Source: Kiloniellales bacterium
GTDB lineage: Bacteria; Pseudomonadota; Alphaproteobacteria; Kiloniellales; JAKSDN01
Length of the DNA: 25,878 nucleotides
Assembly: GCA_022360075.1 (NCBI GenBank)
Contig: JAKSDN010000436.1
Coordinates: 1 to 25,878, forward strand
Reading direction: 5' to 3'
The translations under genes were made by a program, and so were the position numbers. Under the pieces are notes generated by a model that had not been told where the DNA came from, made no database searches, and was given only the letters and a program-made list of their open reading frames with translations. This document shows, piece by piece, positions 7,512 through 15,523 of this stretch. Within the stretch, counting starts at the first letter, position 1; each line of letters begins with the position of its first letter.

Positions 7512-8987
7512 ATGACCTCGCCGCACGACCTGCAGAACCTCGCCGCCATTCTTGACATCCATGCGGCGACGCGAGGCACTCATCCGGCGATCGTGGAGGG
7601 TGAGACAAGCTGGAGCTATGCGGACCTGGCGCGGCGCGTGCGCTGTCAAGCAGTGGCGCTGGCGGCGCGCGGGGTAGGGAGTGGCGACCTGGTTGGCCTG
7701 GCAATGCGCGACTGCGCCGACCACGTGGCTGCGATGTTCGCGCTGGCGCGTCTGGGCGCGGTGCTGCTGCCAATGGACAGTCGCTGGGGCCCGGGCGAGA
7801 CCACGCAGCTCGTCGCCCATTTCGAGCCTCGCCTGGTGATCCGCGAGGATGCGGCGGAGCTGGAGGGCTCGACCGTATTGGACAGCGCAAGATTCCTTGC
7901 AGAGGCCGATGCCGCAGACCCCGCCACCGCCCCCGCTCCGGTGCAGGAGGGCGACCCGCCCCTCTTGATCTCGCTGTCCTCAGGCACGACCGGGCGCCCC
8001 AAGGGTCCCGCCATCACACACCGGCAGATGCTGCACCGGTTCATCAATCAGACAATCAGCCTCAGCTTCGACTGGTACGACCGCTTCGTGGTGGCGACTC
8101 CGCTCTACTTCGGCGGCGGGCGAACCTTTGCGCTGTCCTATCTCTATCTCGGCGGGACGATCCTGCTCTTCCCACCTCCCTACAAACCCGAACAATTGGC
8201 CGCCGCGATGGCACGGTTCCGGCCGACGGCGCTCTTCCTAGTGCCGACGCTGCTGCGGCGGATGCTGACGCTCGACGACGCGGCGCTGGCCCCGTTTCAG
8301 GGGTTGCGGCTGCTGATCTCCAGCGGCGCACCGCTGTTCTCCCGGGAGCGCGAGGCGGTTTGTGCGCGGCTGACGCCGAACTACTTTGAATACTACGCCT
8401 CCACCGAAGGCGGCGGCATCACCGTGCTGGCGCCGTTGGAGCGTCCGGGCCACGAGACGACCGTGGGCCGGCCCGCCTTCCGTGTCGAATTGCAGGTCGT
8501 GGGCGAGGATCATCGTCCGCTCGCTCCGAACGAGGTGGGCCGCATCCGCTATCGCGGACCGGGCGTGGCCCAGGGCTTCTTCCGGGATCCCGAGGCCGAC
8601 CGCGACAGTTTCCGCGATGGCTGGTTCTATCCGGGTGATCTTGGCGCGATAGATACTGACGGCTTTCTATCGCTGCGTGGCCGCTCCAAGGACATGATCA
8701 TCCGCGGCGGTGCGAACATCTACCCGGTGGAGATCGAACAGACCATCGCCCAGGTCGCCGGGGTGCGCGACGTGGCAGTGGTAGGCTTGCCCGATGCCGA
8801 GATGGGCGAGGAGATCTGCGCTGTGATCGTGGCCGATGAAAGCGTCACCGATGCGGCCATCGCCGCCGCGTGCCGCGACCGCTTGGCCGCCTACAAGGTG
8901 CCGCGCCGTATCCACTTCACCGACGAACTCCCCCGCAACTCTGCCGGTAAGGTGCTCAAGCCGCGACTGGTGGAGGCGCTTGCGTGA
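7512..8987 (+). CDS. AMP-dependent acyl-/aryl-CoA synthetase (class I adenylate-forming)
   Basis: This 491-residue protein carries the core ANL-superfamily motifs: the ATP P-loop SSGTTGRPKG (about 156-165), YYASTEGG (A5), WFYPGDLGAI (A7), LRGRSKDMIIRGGANIYPVE (A8, hinge) and the C-terminal NSAGKVLKP with the catalytic Lys at about 480. It should adenylate a carboxylic acid and form the CoA thioester. ATG 7512 is preferred because AAGGA lies nine bases upstream; GTG 7455 and ATG 7503 are in frame but lack a well-placed ribosome site. It is transcribed divergently from the TAXI/TRAP operon, so the imported acid is the likely substrate. The motifs do not separate medium-chain, aromatic or other acids. 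Confidence 0.93.
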   Translation: MTSPHDLQNLAAILDIHAATRGTHPAIVEGETSWSYADLARRVRCQAVALAARGVGSGDLVGLAMRDCADHVAAMFALARLGAVLLPMDSRWGPGETTQLVAHFEPRLVIREDAAELEGSTVLDSARFLAEADAADPATAPAPVQEGDPPLLISLSSGTTGRPKGPAITHRQMLHRFINQTISLSFDWYDRFVVATPLYFGGGRTFALSYLYLGGTILLFPPPYKPEQLAAAMARFRPTALFLVPTLLRRMLTLDDAALAPFQGLRLLISSGAPLFSREREAVCARLTPNYFEYYASTEGGGITVLAPLERPGHETTVGRPAFRVELQVVGEDHRPLAPNEVGRIRYRGPGVAQGFFRDPEADRDSFRDGWFYPGDLGAIDTDGFLSLRGRSKDMIIRGGANIYPVEIEQTIAQVAGVRDVAVVGLPDAEMGEEICAVIVADESVTDAAIAAACRDRLAAYKVPRRIHFTDELPRNSAGKVLKPRLVEALA

Positions 8988-9494
8988 ATGCGGGCAGCCG
9001 GATCGATTGCCCGGTCGCCGCGGCACTCTCGATCACTCCGCTCCGAGTAGCAGAAATCGGTGGGCTCGCCATGATCCAGGGTGACCACGTCTCTGGGACA
9101 GGTGACGAGGCTACCGGCGATCGCGTTTGGCCGATAGATCAGGGCTTCGGCAAGCACGGCCACGCGTTTGTGGATCTTAGCCAAGATCCAGGGATCATCC
9201 TTCGGAACACCTGAAATCGTCGAGGGTGTCGAGGCCGATAGGATCGTGATCCAGCGCGTTTTGCACTACGATTTGGACGTCAAACGCCACGTCGAATCGC
9301 GTGATTAAGATCTTGTGACGCCCCGCTCCGAGAATCCCATCAGAACTTTGAGACGGATGAGGCGGTCAGGAAGCTGTCGGAGCCCAAGCCCGGGCGGCAA
9401 CGAGCAGTTGCCAAAGTCCCTGCAACTCTGCAAGTTCCGCCATTGAAGCAGCTCAACGGACCCCGTCGAACCTTCCGCCCGGTCTCGCGCCCCT
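8988..9494. other. Gene-free boundary between catabolic and glycan regions
   Basis: About 500 bases without a convincing gene. Short open frames exist on the plus strand (8984-9214, 76 codons, overlapping the ligase stop) and the minus strand (8891-9184, running antisense into the ligase end). Neither has a good ribosome site or a recognisable family. A plus-strand stretch at about 9211-9306 reads smoothly (EIVEGVEADRIVIQRVLHY) but is bounded by stops. The region could be decayed coding sequence left by rearrangement at the junction, plus the leader of the following glycosyltransferase. I see no clear terminator or promoter. Confidence 0.5.
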
Positions 9495-10748
9495 ATGCCG
9501 GACAGTGCCCTTTCTCTCGAGACTTCGAGCGTCGAGATCCTGAAGCTCAGCGAGCGGGCCGCGCCGCGGGTGAGCCTGGTGCTGGTCGACTGGAGCGTGC
9601 GCGAGAGCTTTCACATCATCGACTACTTGCGCCGTCAGAGCGCGCCGCGCGAAGCCTTCGAGATCATCATCGTCGAGTACTACGACCACCGCTCGCCGGC
9701 GCTCGAAGCTTATGCCGAGGAGGTCGATAGCTGGATCCTGCTGCGCGCGCCAGCCTCGGCGCTCTATCACAAGCACCTGATGTACAACGCCGGAATCCTC
9801 GCGGCACGGGGCGAGATCGTGATGATCGGTGATTCCGACGCCATGGTGCAGGAGAGCTTCATCGGTGCCATCTGCCAGGCCTTCGACGAGAACCCGGACA
9901 TCGTTCTGCACATCGACCAGTTCCGCAACAACCGGCGCGATCTCTATCCCTTCAACAAGCCTACCTTCGCGGAGATCCTGGGCGAGGGCTGCGTCAACAA
10001 CGCCGACGGCCAGACCGCCGGCCTGCGCGACCGCTCGGACCCCTTGCACACGCGCAACTACGGCGCCTGCATGGCGGCCCGGCGCGAGCGCCTGATCGAG
10101 ATCGGCGGCGCCGACGAGCACGTCGATTTCTGCGGCCACATCTGCGGGCCCTACGATCTGACCTTCCGCCTGATCAACGCGGGGCTGAGCGAGGTCTGGC
10201 ACCGGAGCGAGTTCACCTACCATAGCTGGCATCCCGGCGCGGCCGGGGTCGACAACTACCAGGGCCCGCACGACGGCAAGCAGATGTCGACGACCTCGCT
10301 CGAGGCCCTCACGGCGGGCCGGACCCGTCCGCTGGTCGAGAACCCCGGCATTCGCGCGCTGCGGCAGGGCGAGGCGCTTGGCCCGAAGGCGCTTCTCGAG
10401 CGCGCTGTCCCGCAAGCGAACTTCGCGCTCTGGGCCGAAGATGGGATCAAGGCGGCGGCGGCCAAGCCGGAATGGCGGATGGCCCGCTACGGCACGGCGC
10501 CGGCCAAGTATCGCGGCTATCGCATCGAGCAGCCCGTGTCCGGCAAGGGCTGGGGGGCGCAGGCGCTCTGCAATCCCGCCGACAGCATCGAGGCCGAGAC
10601 GCTGCCGGGTCTGCTGCGCGCCATCGACCGGCGGAGCTCGACGCGCATGACGCTTCTGGGTCTCTTCGGCGCCTTCTACCTCGCCTGGGACCGGGTGCGC
10701 GAGAAGCTGATCAAAGAAGTCATGGAACGCTTGCGGAGGGCGCCATGA
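9495..10748 (+). CDS. GT-A fold glycosyltransferase (family-2-like)
   Basis: This 417-residue protein begins its catalytic domain with RVSLVLVDWS at about 25-34, followed by EIIIVEYYD at 56-64. IGDSDAMV has the metal-binding DxD at Asp113-Asp115, and NYGACMAARRE lies in the acceptor half. This is the GT-A layout of nucleotide-sugar-dependent transferases, although the start is less regular than in typical GT2 enzymes. About 150 C-terminal residues look like a separate region and end in a basic helix. ATG 9495 lacks a clear ribosome site, so the start is less certain than the frame. The stop overlaps the next gene by four bases (ATGA). Donor and acceptor are unknown; a role in surface polysaccharide or lipid-linked glycan assembly is inferred from the neighbours. 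Confidence 0.8.
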   Translation: MPDSALSLETSSVEILKLSERAAPRVSLVLVDWSVRESFHIIDYLRRQSAPREAFEIIIVEYYDHRSPALEAYAEEVDSWILLRAPASALYHKHLMYNAGILAARGEIVMIGDSDAMVQESFIGAICQAFDENPDIVLHIDQFRNNRRDLYPFNKPTFAEILGEGCVNNADGQTAGLRDRSDPLHTRNYGACMAARRERLIEIGGADEHVDFCGHICGPYDLTFRLINAGLSEVWHRSEFTYHSWHPGAAGVDNYQGPHDGKQMSTTSLEALTAGRTRPLVENPGIRALRQGEALGPKALLERAVPQANFALWAEDGIKAAAAKPEWRMARYGTAPAKYRGYRIEQPVSGKGWGAQALCNPADSIEAETLPGLLRAIDRRSSTRMTLLGLFGAFYLAWDRVREKLIKEVMERLRRAP

Positions 10749-11122
10749 GCCTGGGTCCGACAGGCCTGTTCGCACGCTGGGCCTACCGCCTGGATTTCCT
10801 CAAGCGCGAGATCGAGGCGCGCGCGCGTCAGTTGAGAATGGTCACGGATTCCCTGGCGCGGCTGCCGGAAGCCGATCCCGCCATGAAACCCACCGTGTTG
10901 ATCGATGGCGAGGCGGAGGCGGCCTTTCTGGCCCGTGCCATGCGGTTCGGTCTTTTGCCCAAGCTCGACCTGCGGCGCTTGCAGACGGCCGACGATATCG
11001 AGGCTTTCAGCCGGGACGTCGGGACTCGAGACCGCCCGCTCTACGTCGCCGGCAGCCTCTTCGCCCGCCACTACACGCTCTTCATCGAGACTTTTGGGCG
11101 CGAGCGGCTGACGGTTCTATAG
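10745..11122 (+). CDS. Small protein of unknown function, coupled to the glycosyltransferase
   Basis: This 125-residue protein starts at an ATG that overlaps the glycosyltransferase stop in an ATGA junction, which strongly supports real, coupled translation. The N-terminus is basic and helical (LFARWAYRLDFLKREIEARA, about 8-27). The rest looks like a small alpha/beta domain, with VLIDGEAEAAFLARAMRFG and LYVAGSLFARHYTLF. No signal peptide or membrane segment is apparent and I do not recognise a family. It could be an accessory subunit of the transferase or the N-terminal remnant of a longer enzyme; it ends cleanly at TAG with no obvious continuation. It converges on the radical SAM gene with a 43-base gap. 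Confidence 0.65.
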   Translation: MSLGPTGLFARWAYRLDFLKREIEARARQLRMVTDSLARLPEADPAMKPTVLIDGEAEAAFLARAMRFGLLPKLDLRRLQTADDIEAFSRDVGTRDRPLYVAGSLFARHYTLFIETFGRERLTVL

Positions 11123-11165
11123 CGGGTCGGCCGAGGCCAAGAGGTTTCCCGGAAGAAAGCGGCAC

Positions 11166-12647
11166 TCAAGCCGACAGCGAGTCGGGCTCCAATAGCTGGC
11201 GGCGCAGCCTGGTCTTGGCCATCTCCTGGACGTGGCGCCGGGTCTCCCAGCCGAAGCGCTGGGTCAGCGTGTCGAGATAGCGCGGCGAGGCGAAGTAGTC
11301 GTGGAAGGCCTGGTCGCGGAAGGCCAGGACCTCGGCCGCGCTCAGGTGCTCGGTCGGCAGCGGCTTGCAGCTATAGCTGTGCTGGGAGAAGCCCTCCCAG
11401 GTCTCCGGCAGCGCCCAGCCGTTCTCCAACGCCATGTGATAAAGCGGCGAGCCCGGGTAGGCCATGGCCGAGTAGAAGTTGGCGAACTCACAGTTGAGCG
11501 ACTTGGCGAGTTCGAGCGTGGCCTGCATAGAGTCGGCGTCGTCGTCCGGCAGGCCGAAGATGAAGTTGCCGATCACGTGGATGCCGGCGGTCTGGATCGC
11601 GCGGACGATCTCGAAGATGTCGTCCTGAGTGAAGGACTTCTCCGCGCCGTCGCGCACGTGCTCGCTGCCGGACTCGATGCCGAGGGCGAGCCAGCGGATG
11701 CCGGCGCGGCGCAGCAGATCGAGCTTGTCCGGCCGCACCGTGTCGATCCGCGCGTAGGCCCAGATGTTGATGTCGAGCGCCGCCTCGGCCAGGGCCTCGC
11801 AGATCCCGGTCACGTGGCGCCAGTTGAGCACGAACATCTCGTCGATGATCTTGAAGGTCTTGACGCCGTAGACGTCGTGCAGCTTGCGGATCTCGGCCAC
11901 CACGGCCTCGGGCGAGCGCATGCGGTAGCGGTTGGTGCCGAAGGGTGCGTTGATGCAGCAGAAGCTGCATTTGTAGGGGCAGCCGAGCGAAGTGTAGATC
12001 GAAGCATAGGGCTGGCGCCGCTCCAGCGCGCCGAAGCACTGCCAGTTGTGCGCGCGGTAGCGTTCCATCGGCAGCAGGTCCCAGACGTCGCCGTGCAGGT
12101 CCGCGTCGAGGTCCTTCAGCAAGGGCGCGCCCGGGTTGCGCCGCAGCCCGCCCGCCTCGTCGATCCAGGCCAGGCCGGGTACGGCCTCCAAGGCCGGGTC
12201 GTTGTCGCACAGTTGATGGAGCAGCGCGTCGAGGGTGACCGGGCCCTCGCCGACGCAGACGTAGTCGGCGGCCTCCTCCTGCAGCGTCTGCTCCGGCAGC
12301 GCCGAGACATGGCCGCCGACCAGGATCACCGGCAGGCTCGGATCTCCGTCCTTCAGCGCGCGGCAGGCCGCGCCTGCGGCGACCATCTGCTGGGTCGAGG
12401 CCGAGGGCTGATGACCGTAGGCGACCACGCAGACCAGGCGGGGCGAAAGGCCCTGAACCCGCTCGGTCACGGCCTTGGGGCCGATGTGCTCGGCCTCGGC
12501 GTCGATGATCGTCACGCCCCAGTCCCGGTCGCGGAGATAGCCGGCCAAGAGCCGGCACCACAGCGGCGGCTCCACCGCGGTCAGGTCGTTGCCCAGATCC
12601 TGATAGATCTCGTGCCGGGCGCCGGGATTGATCAGTATGATGTCCAA
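11166..12647 (-). CDS. B12-binding-domain radical SAM protein
   Basis: This 493-residue protein has an N-terminal cobalamin-binding-like Rossmann domain at about 1-145 (MDIILINPG, VILVGGHVSALPEQTL, DYVCVGEGP). A radical SAM core follows, with CxxxCxxC at Cys223, Cys227 and Cys230 (SLGCPYKCSFCCIN), GIESGSEHVRDGA and GNFIFGLPDDDADS. The C-terminal part (about 390-493) is helical. The BchE/P-methylase-type class in COG1032 does methylations, cyclisations and other radical reactions on diverse substrates. The DxHxxG lower-ligand motif is not visible, as is common in this class. It lies between two glycosyltransferase genes on the opposite strand, so modification of a glycan, its lipid carrier or a nucleotide sugar is a reasonable but unproven guess. 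Confidence 0.92.
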   Translation of the reverse strand: MDIILINPGARHEIYQDLGNDLTAVEPPLWCRLLAGYLRDRDWGVTIIDAEAEHIGPKAVTERVQGLSPRLVCVVAYGHQPSASTQQMVAAGAACRALKDGDPSLPVILVGGHVSALPEQTLQEEAADYVCVGEGPVTLDALLHQLCDNDPALEAVPGLAWIDEAGGLRRNPGAPLLKDLDADLHGDVWDLLPMERYRAHNWQCFGALERRQPYASIYTSLGCPYKCSFCCINAPFGTNRYRMRSPEAVVAEIRKLHDVYGVKTFKIIDEMFVLNWRHVTGICEALAEAALDINIWAYARIDTVRPDKLDLLRRAGIRWLALGIESGSEHVRDGAEKSFTQDDIFEIVRAIQTAGIHVIGNFIFGLPDDDADSMQATLELAKSLNCEFANFYSAMAYPGSPLYHMALENGWALPETWEGFSQHSYSCKPLPTEHLSAAEVLAFRDQAFHDYFASPRYLDTLTQRFGWETRRHVQEMAKTRLRRQLLEPDSLSA

Positions 12648-12688
12648 CTCGCCGCTTCCCGCTTGCCTAGGTCCCGAACCAGGACTTC

Positions 12689-12717
12689 TATATCGACCGT
12701 TCGTTCGTTTCGGACAA
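12689..12717 (-). promoter_or_regulatory. Predicted promoter of the radical SAM gene
   Basis: On the minus strand TTGTCC (12712-12717) and GATATA (12689-12694) are separated by 17 bases, about 42 bases before the start codon at 12647. The site lies in the 106-base divergent gap shared with the glycosyltransferase at 12754. The match is moderate and by eye. Confidence 0.35.
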
Positions 12718-12753
12718 GGCCTTAGTCGGATCCGGGGAGACTCGAGGGCGAAG

Positions 12754-13710
12754 ATGGAGCGTTCTTCTGGGCCGCCTCAGATCACGATCGTCACGCCGGT
12801 GCTCAACGGAGCGGCCCATATCGCGGACGCCCTGCAAAGCGTCGCCGATCAGACTCTACCGCCGGCGGAGCATCTGGTCTTCGACGCCGGCTCGACGGAC
12901 GGCACGCAAGACGTCGTGCGGCGCTTTGCCCACTGCACGCTGATCGAGGAGACCGACGCCGGCGCCCACGATGCTATGAACAAAGGCATAGGACGGGCGG
13001 CGGGCAGCCTGATCGGCTTTCTCAACGCCGACGACCGCTACGAGCCCGAGGCCTTCGCGCAGGTCGCGCAGGCTTTCGAGTCGGACCCGGCAGCCGAGAT
13101 GGTGCTGGTCGGCTCGACGGTCGTGGCGCGCGAGGGAGAGGACAAGGCCTTGCTGATCGAGCGCCGGCCGGCGCCGGGCGCGGCGACCGATCTCGCCGCG
13201 CTGGCCTTCGGCGTGCCCTGCATCAATGCCCGCTTCTTCCGGCGCGCGCTGCTCGAGCGGCTCGGCGGCTTCGACAACCGTTTCTATATCTCGGCCGATC
13301 GGCATATGCTCCTGCGCGCGGCGCTGCAGGGCGTGCGCGCCCGCGAGATCCCCTCCGTGCTGTTTGAGTACCGGGTTCACCCCGGCTCGCTGACGTTGGC
13401 GCCGAGCGCCCAGGCTCGGGCGCAGATCATCGACGAGCACATCACCATGGTTGAGGAGCTGCTCGCCAAAGGCGATATGCCCCGAGACAGCCGTCGGTTG
13501 CTAAGGGATTGGCAGACCTACGAGCGCCTGCGGCGCCGGGCCGGACGGCGCGCGGGCCGACGCCCGGCCCATCCGGCTCTGCCCTTGTTGGTGGCGAGCC
13601 TGGCCCGGCCGAAGGTCTGGCCGGCGCTTGTCCGTGCCGCGGTCCGCAAGCTCCGCCTGGCCGCCACGGAGACTCGGGCCCCCGATGCCACGAAAATCTT
13701 ACGCGCATAA
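12754..13710 (+). CDS. Family 2 glycosyltransferase
   Basis: This 318-residue protein has a standard GT2 start: ITIVTPVLNGAAHIADALQS at about 10-29, then DAGSTDGT at 44-51, EETDAGAHDAMNKGI and LNADDRYEPEA, with the metal-binding Asp pair at 93-94. The DAGxxDAMNKGI stretch is the nucleotide-sugar-site signature seen in WcaA/WcaE-like transferases. The C-terminal 60 residues are very basic, which suggests peripheral membrane association. ATG 12754 was chosen because the GT2 fold starts directly after it and GAGGG lies five bases upstream; in-frame codons back to 12628 run into the divergent promoter. It transfers a sugar in an exopolysaccharide, LPS or other surface glycan pathway of unknown structure. 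Confidence 0.9.
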   Translation: MERSSGPPQITIVTPVLNGAAHIADALQSVADQTLPPAEHLVFDAGSTDGTQDVVRRFAHCTLIEETDAGAHDAMNKGIGRAAGSLIGFLNADDRYEPEAFAQVAQAFESDPAAEMVLVGSTVVAREGEDKALLIERRPAPGAATDLAALAFGVPCINARFFRRALLERLGGFDNRFYISADRHMLLRAALQGVRAREIPSVLFEYRVHPGSLTLAPSAQARAQIIDEHITMVEELLAKGDMPRDSRRLLRDWQTYERLRRRAGRRAGRRPAHPALPLLVASLARPKVWPALVRAAVRKLRLAATETRAPDATKILRA

Positions 13711-14033
13711 CTTCGTAGCCCCGGGTACGGAAGGCCGGCGGGGGCCGGCATTGACAAGACGGCGGATTTCCCATACCCCCCATCCGTCTCGTGGATAAGG
13801 GCTTTCGGGGCTTGTTCTCGCCCGTCGGGGCCAGCCAAAACGCAGCGCCGCCGCGCGCAATCCTCGGCAGAAACCTGGTCTGATTGGATGGTCGGGTGTC
13901 GGCGGGTCTGCTATATCAGCCCGGTTGCGGGGGCTAGGTAAGTCGGATGCTCTTGGGTTCTCCGCTCTATGTCGGCGAGCAGCCAGGGCGCGCGGTTTCC
14001 CGTGCCTAGGCCCGAGGCTCGAAGGGTATGCTG
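13711..14033. other. Intergenic region before the sugar-nucleotide operon
   Basis: About 320 bases without a gene. It holds a short GC hairpin at 13734-13749, directly followed by TTGACA (13751-13756), a consensus -35 whose -10 partner (ATACCC, about 16 bases on) is weak. A second AT-rich TATATC lies at 13912-13917. The region probably contains the promoter and an untranslated leader of the operon starting at 14034. Antisense frames here have no recognisable product. Confidence 0.5.
13734..13749 (+). terminator. Short GC hairpin after the family 2 glycosyltransferase
   Basis: GCCGGC at 13734-13739 and 13744-13749 pair around a four-G loop, 24 bases after the stop codon. There is no T-tract, so intrinsic termination would be weak at best. 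Confidence 0.25.
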
Positions 14034-14624
14034 ATGACGTCTGGCCATGGACAGAAGTACTTCGCGCAAGTCGCCGACGTCGCGGGGGCCATGGACGTCC
14101 AGGGTTTCGAGGCGATGGTCGAGGGTCTGGCGGCCCTGCGCGAGCGCGGCGGGCGCCTGTTCGTCCTCGGCGTCGGCGGCAGCGCCGGGAACGCCTCGCA
14201 CGCGGTCAACGACTTTCGCAAGCTCTGCGGCATCGAAGCCTACGCCCCGACCGACAACGTGCCGGAACTGACCGCGCGCACGAACGACGAAGGCTTCGAG
14301 ACCGTCTTCGAGGCCTTTCTGCAGGTGAGCCGGGCCTCGGACAAGGACGGCGTGCTGGTCTTCTCGGTCGGCGGCGGCAACGCCGAGCGGCAGGTCAGCG
14401 TGAACATCATCCGCGGCCTGGACGAGGCCAAGCGCCGCGGCCTCACGGTCTTCGGAATCGTCGGCCGCGACGGGGGCTATACGAAGCGCGTCGGCGATCA
14501 CGTGATCGTCGTGCCGACGGTCGACGACGCGCTGATCACGCCGCACACGGAAGCTTTTCAGGCCGTCGTTTGGCACGGGTTGGTCTCGCATCCCAAGCTG
14601 CAGACCAACGCGACCAAGTGGTGA
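14034..14624 (+). CDS. SIS-domain sugar-phosphate isomerase, GmhA-like
   Basis: This 196-residue protein matches GmhA (sedoheptulose-7-phosphate isomerase) in length and layout. The SIS phosphosugar-binding motif VGGSAGNASHAVNDF lies at about 47-61, VFSVGGGNAERQVS is the second Ser/Gly-rich loop, and a C-terminal HTEAFQAVVWH helix aligns with the GmhA active-site Glu/His helix. GmhA converts sedoheptulose 7-phosphate to glycero-manno-heptose 7-phosphate, the first step to activated heptose. ATG 14034 was preferred over ATG 14028 because GAAGGG lies seven bases upstream of it. It opens the eight-gene operon and is 25 bases before a transaldolase gene, whose product could supply sedoheptulose 7-phosphate. 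A different ketose-phosphate substrate is possible. Confidence 0.85.
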   Translation: MTSGHGQKYFAQVADVAGAMDVQGFEAMVEGLAALRERGGRLFVLGVGGSAGNASHAVNDFRKLCGIEAYAPTDNVPELTARTNDEGFETVFEAFLQVSRASDKDGVLVFSVGGGNAERQVSVNIIRGLDEAKRRGLTVFGIVGRDGGYTKRVGDHVIVVPTVDDALITPHTEAFQAVVWHGLVSHPKLQTNATKW

Positions 14625-14649
14625 GGCCGGAACGGGGGAAGAACGCGCG

Positions 14650-15396
14650 ATGGCATCGCTCAACGACCTGAACATCAAGATCTTCGCCGATGGCGCCAGC
14701 CTAGAGGGCATGAAGGCGCTTTACGCCAATCCGCTGATCAAGGGCTTCACCACCAACCCGACGCTGATGCGCAAGGCCGGTGTCAGCGACTACGTGGCTT
14801 TCGCCCACGAGGTGCTCGCCGCGATCCCGGACCGGCCGGTCTCCTTCGAGGTCTTCGCCGACGACTTCGGCGAGATGGAGCTGCAGGCGCGCGAGATCGC
14901 GACTTGGGGACCCAACGTCAACGTGAAGATCCCGATCACCAACACGAAGGGCCAGTCGTCGGTGCCGCTGATCGGCCGGCTGTCCGCGGCCGGCGTTGCG
15001 CTCAACATCACGGCGGTCTTCACCCTCGATCAGGTCCGCGAGGTCGCGGGCGTCCTCGCCAAGGACGTGCCGGCCATCGTCTCCGTCTTCGCCGGGCGCG
15101 TCGCCGATACGGGCATCGACCCTCTGCCGCTGATGACGCAGTGCAAGCAGTCGCTCGCGGATTGCCCGAAGGCGGAGCTGTTGTGGGCCAGCCCGCGCGA
15201 GCTGCTCAACATCTTTCACGCGGACTCGGTGGACTGCGACATCATCACCGTCACCCACGACACGCTCGCCAAGCTCACCTCGGTGGGCAAGGATCTCGCG
15301 CAGTTCAGCCTCGAGACGGTGCAGATGTTCCACGACGACGCCACCAAGGCGGGCTTCACGATCGAGGTCGAGGGGCCGAGCCGGGCGACGGCATAG
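14650..15396 (+). CDS. Transaldolase family protein (small, TalC/FSA-like)
   Basis: This 248-residue protein is a single-domain TIM-barrel transaldolase, shorter than TalB (about 317 residues) and slightly longer than the TalC/FSA group (about 215-220). Visible marks are IFADGA at 11-16, KGFTTNPTLMRKAG at 31-44 and VNVKIPITN with the Schiff-base Lys93. NITAVFTLDQ, SVFAGRVADTGIDP and LLWASPRE follow in the usual order. Transaldolases move a dihydroxyacetone unit between sugar phosphates and can form sedoheptulose 7-phosphate; FSA-type members act as aldolases. A transaldolase inside a sugar-nucleotide operon suggests dedicated precursor supply rather than housekeeping pentose-phosphate metabolism. 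The ribosome site (GGGGGA) lies about ten bases upstream. Confidence 0.92.
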   Translation: MASLNDLNIKIFADGASLEGMKALYANPLIKGFTTNPTLMRKAGVSDYVAFAHEVLAAIPDRPVSFEVFADDFGEMELQAREIATWGPNVNVKIPITNTKGQSSVPLIGRLSAAGVALNITAVFTLDQVREVAGVLAKDVPAIVSVFAGRVADTGIDPLPLMTQCKQSLADCPKAELLWASPRELLNIFHADSVDCDIITVTHDTLAKLTSVGKDLAQFSLETVQMFHDDATKAGFTIEVEGPSRATA

Positions 15397-15523
15397 GCCT
15401 TCGCCGGCCCGCTTCGGACGCGCCTGCGGTTCCCATCCGGGGCACCGCCGGAAAGCGATCCGAGAAGCTGCCGAGCGATGGACCGCAACGAGCTCACGAG
15501 ATGAAGGGAAGGGGAAACCTGCG

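Noticed and set aside
8891..9184. 97-codon minus-strand open frame, considered as a transposase remnant
   Set aside because: No transposase catalytic motif, terminal repeat or target duplication was seen, and half of it is antisense to the ligase.
8984..9214. 76-codon plus-strand open frame after the CoA ligase
   Set aside because: GTG start inside the ligase stop region, no good ribosome site and no recognised family; left as part of the gene-free boundary.
9453..10775. Long minus-strand open frame opposite the first glycosyltransferase
   Set aside because: It mirrors the codon pattern of the plus-strand gene, has no recognisable domain, and spans the coupled stop/start junction of real genes.
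11232..12725. Long plus-strand open frame opposite the radical SAM gene
   Set aside because: The minus-strand frame has the CxxxCxxC cluster and a complete fold; this frame is a low-complexity, Arg/Val/Ala/Gly-rich shadow.
13911..14711. Minus-strand open frame opposite the SIS isomerase
   Set aside because: Shadow of the GmhA-like gene, whose SIS motifs and ribosome site are clear on the plus strand.
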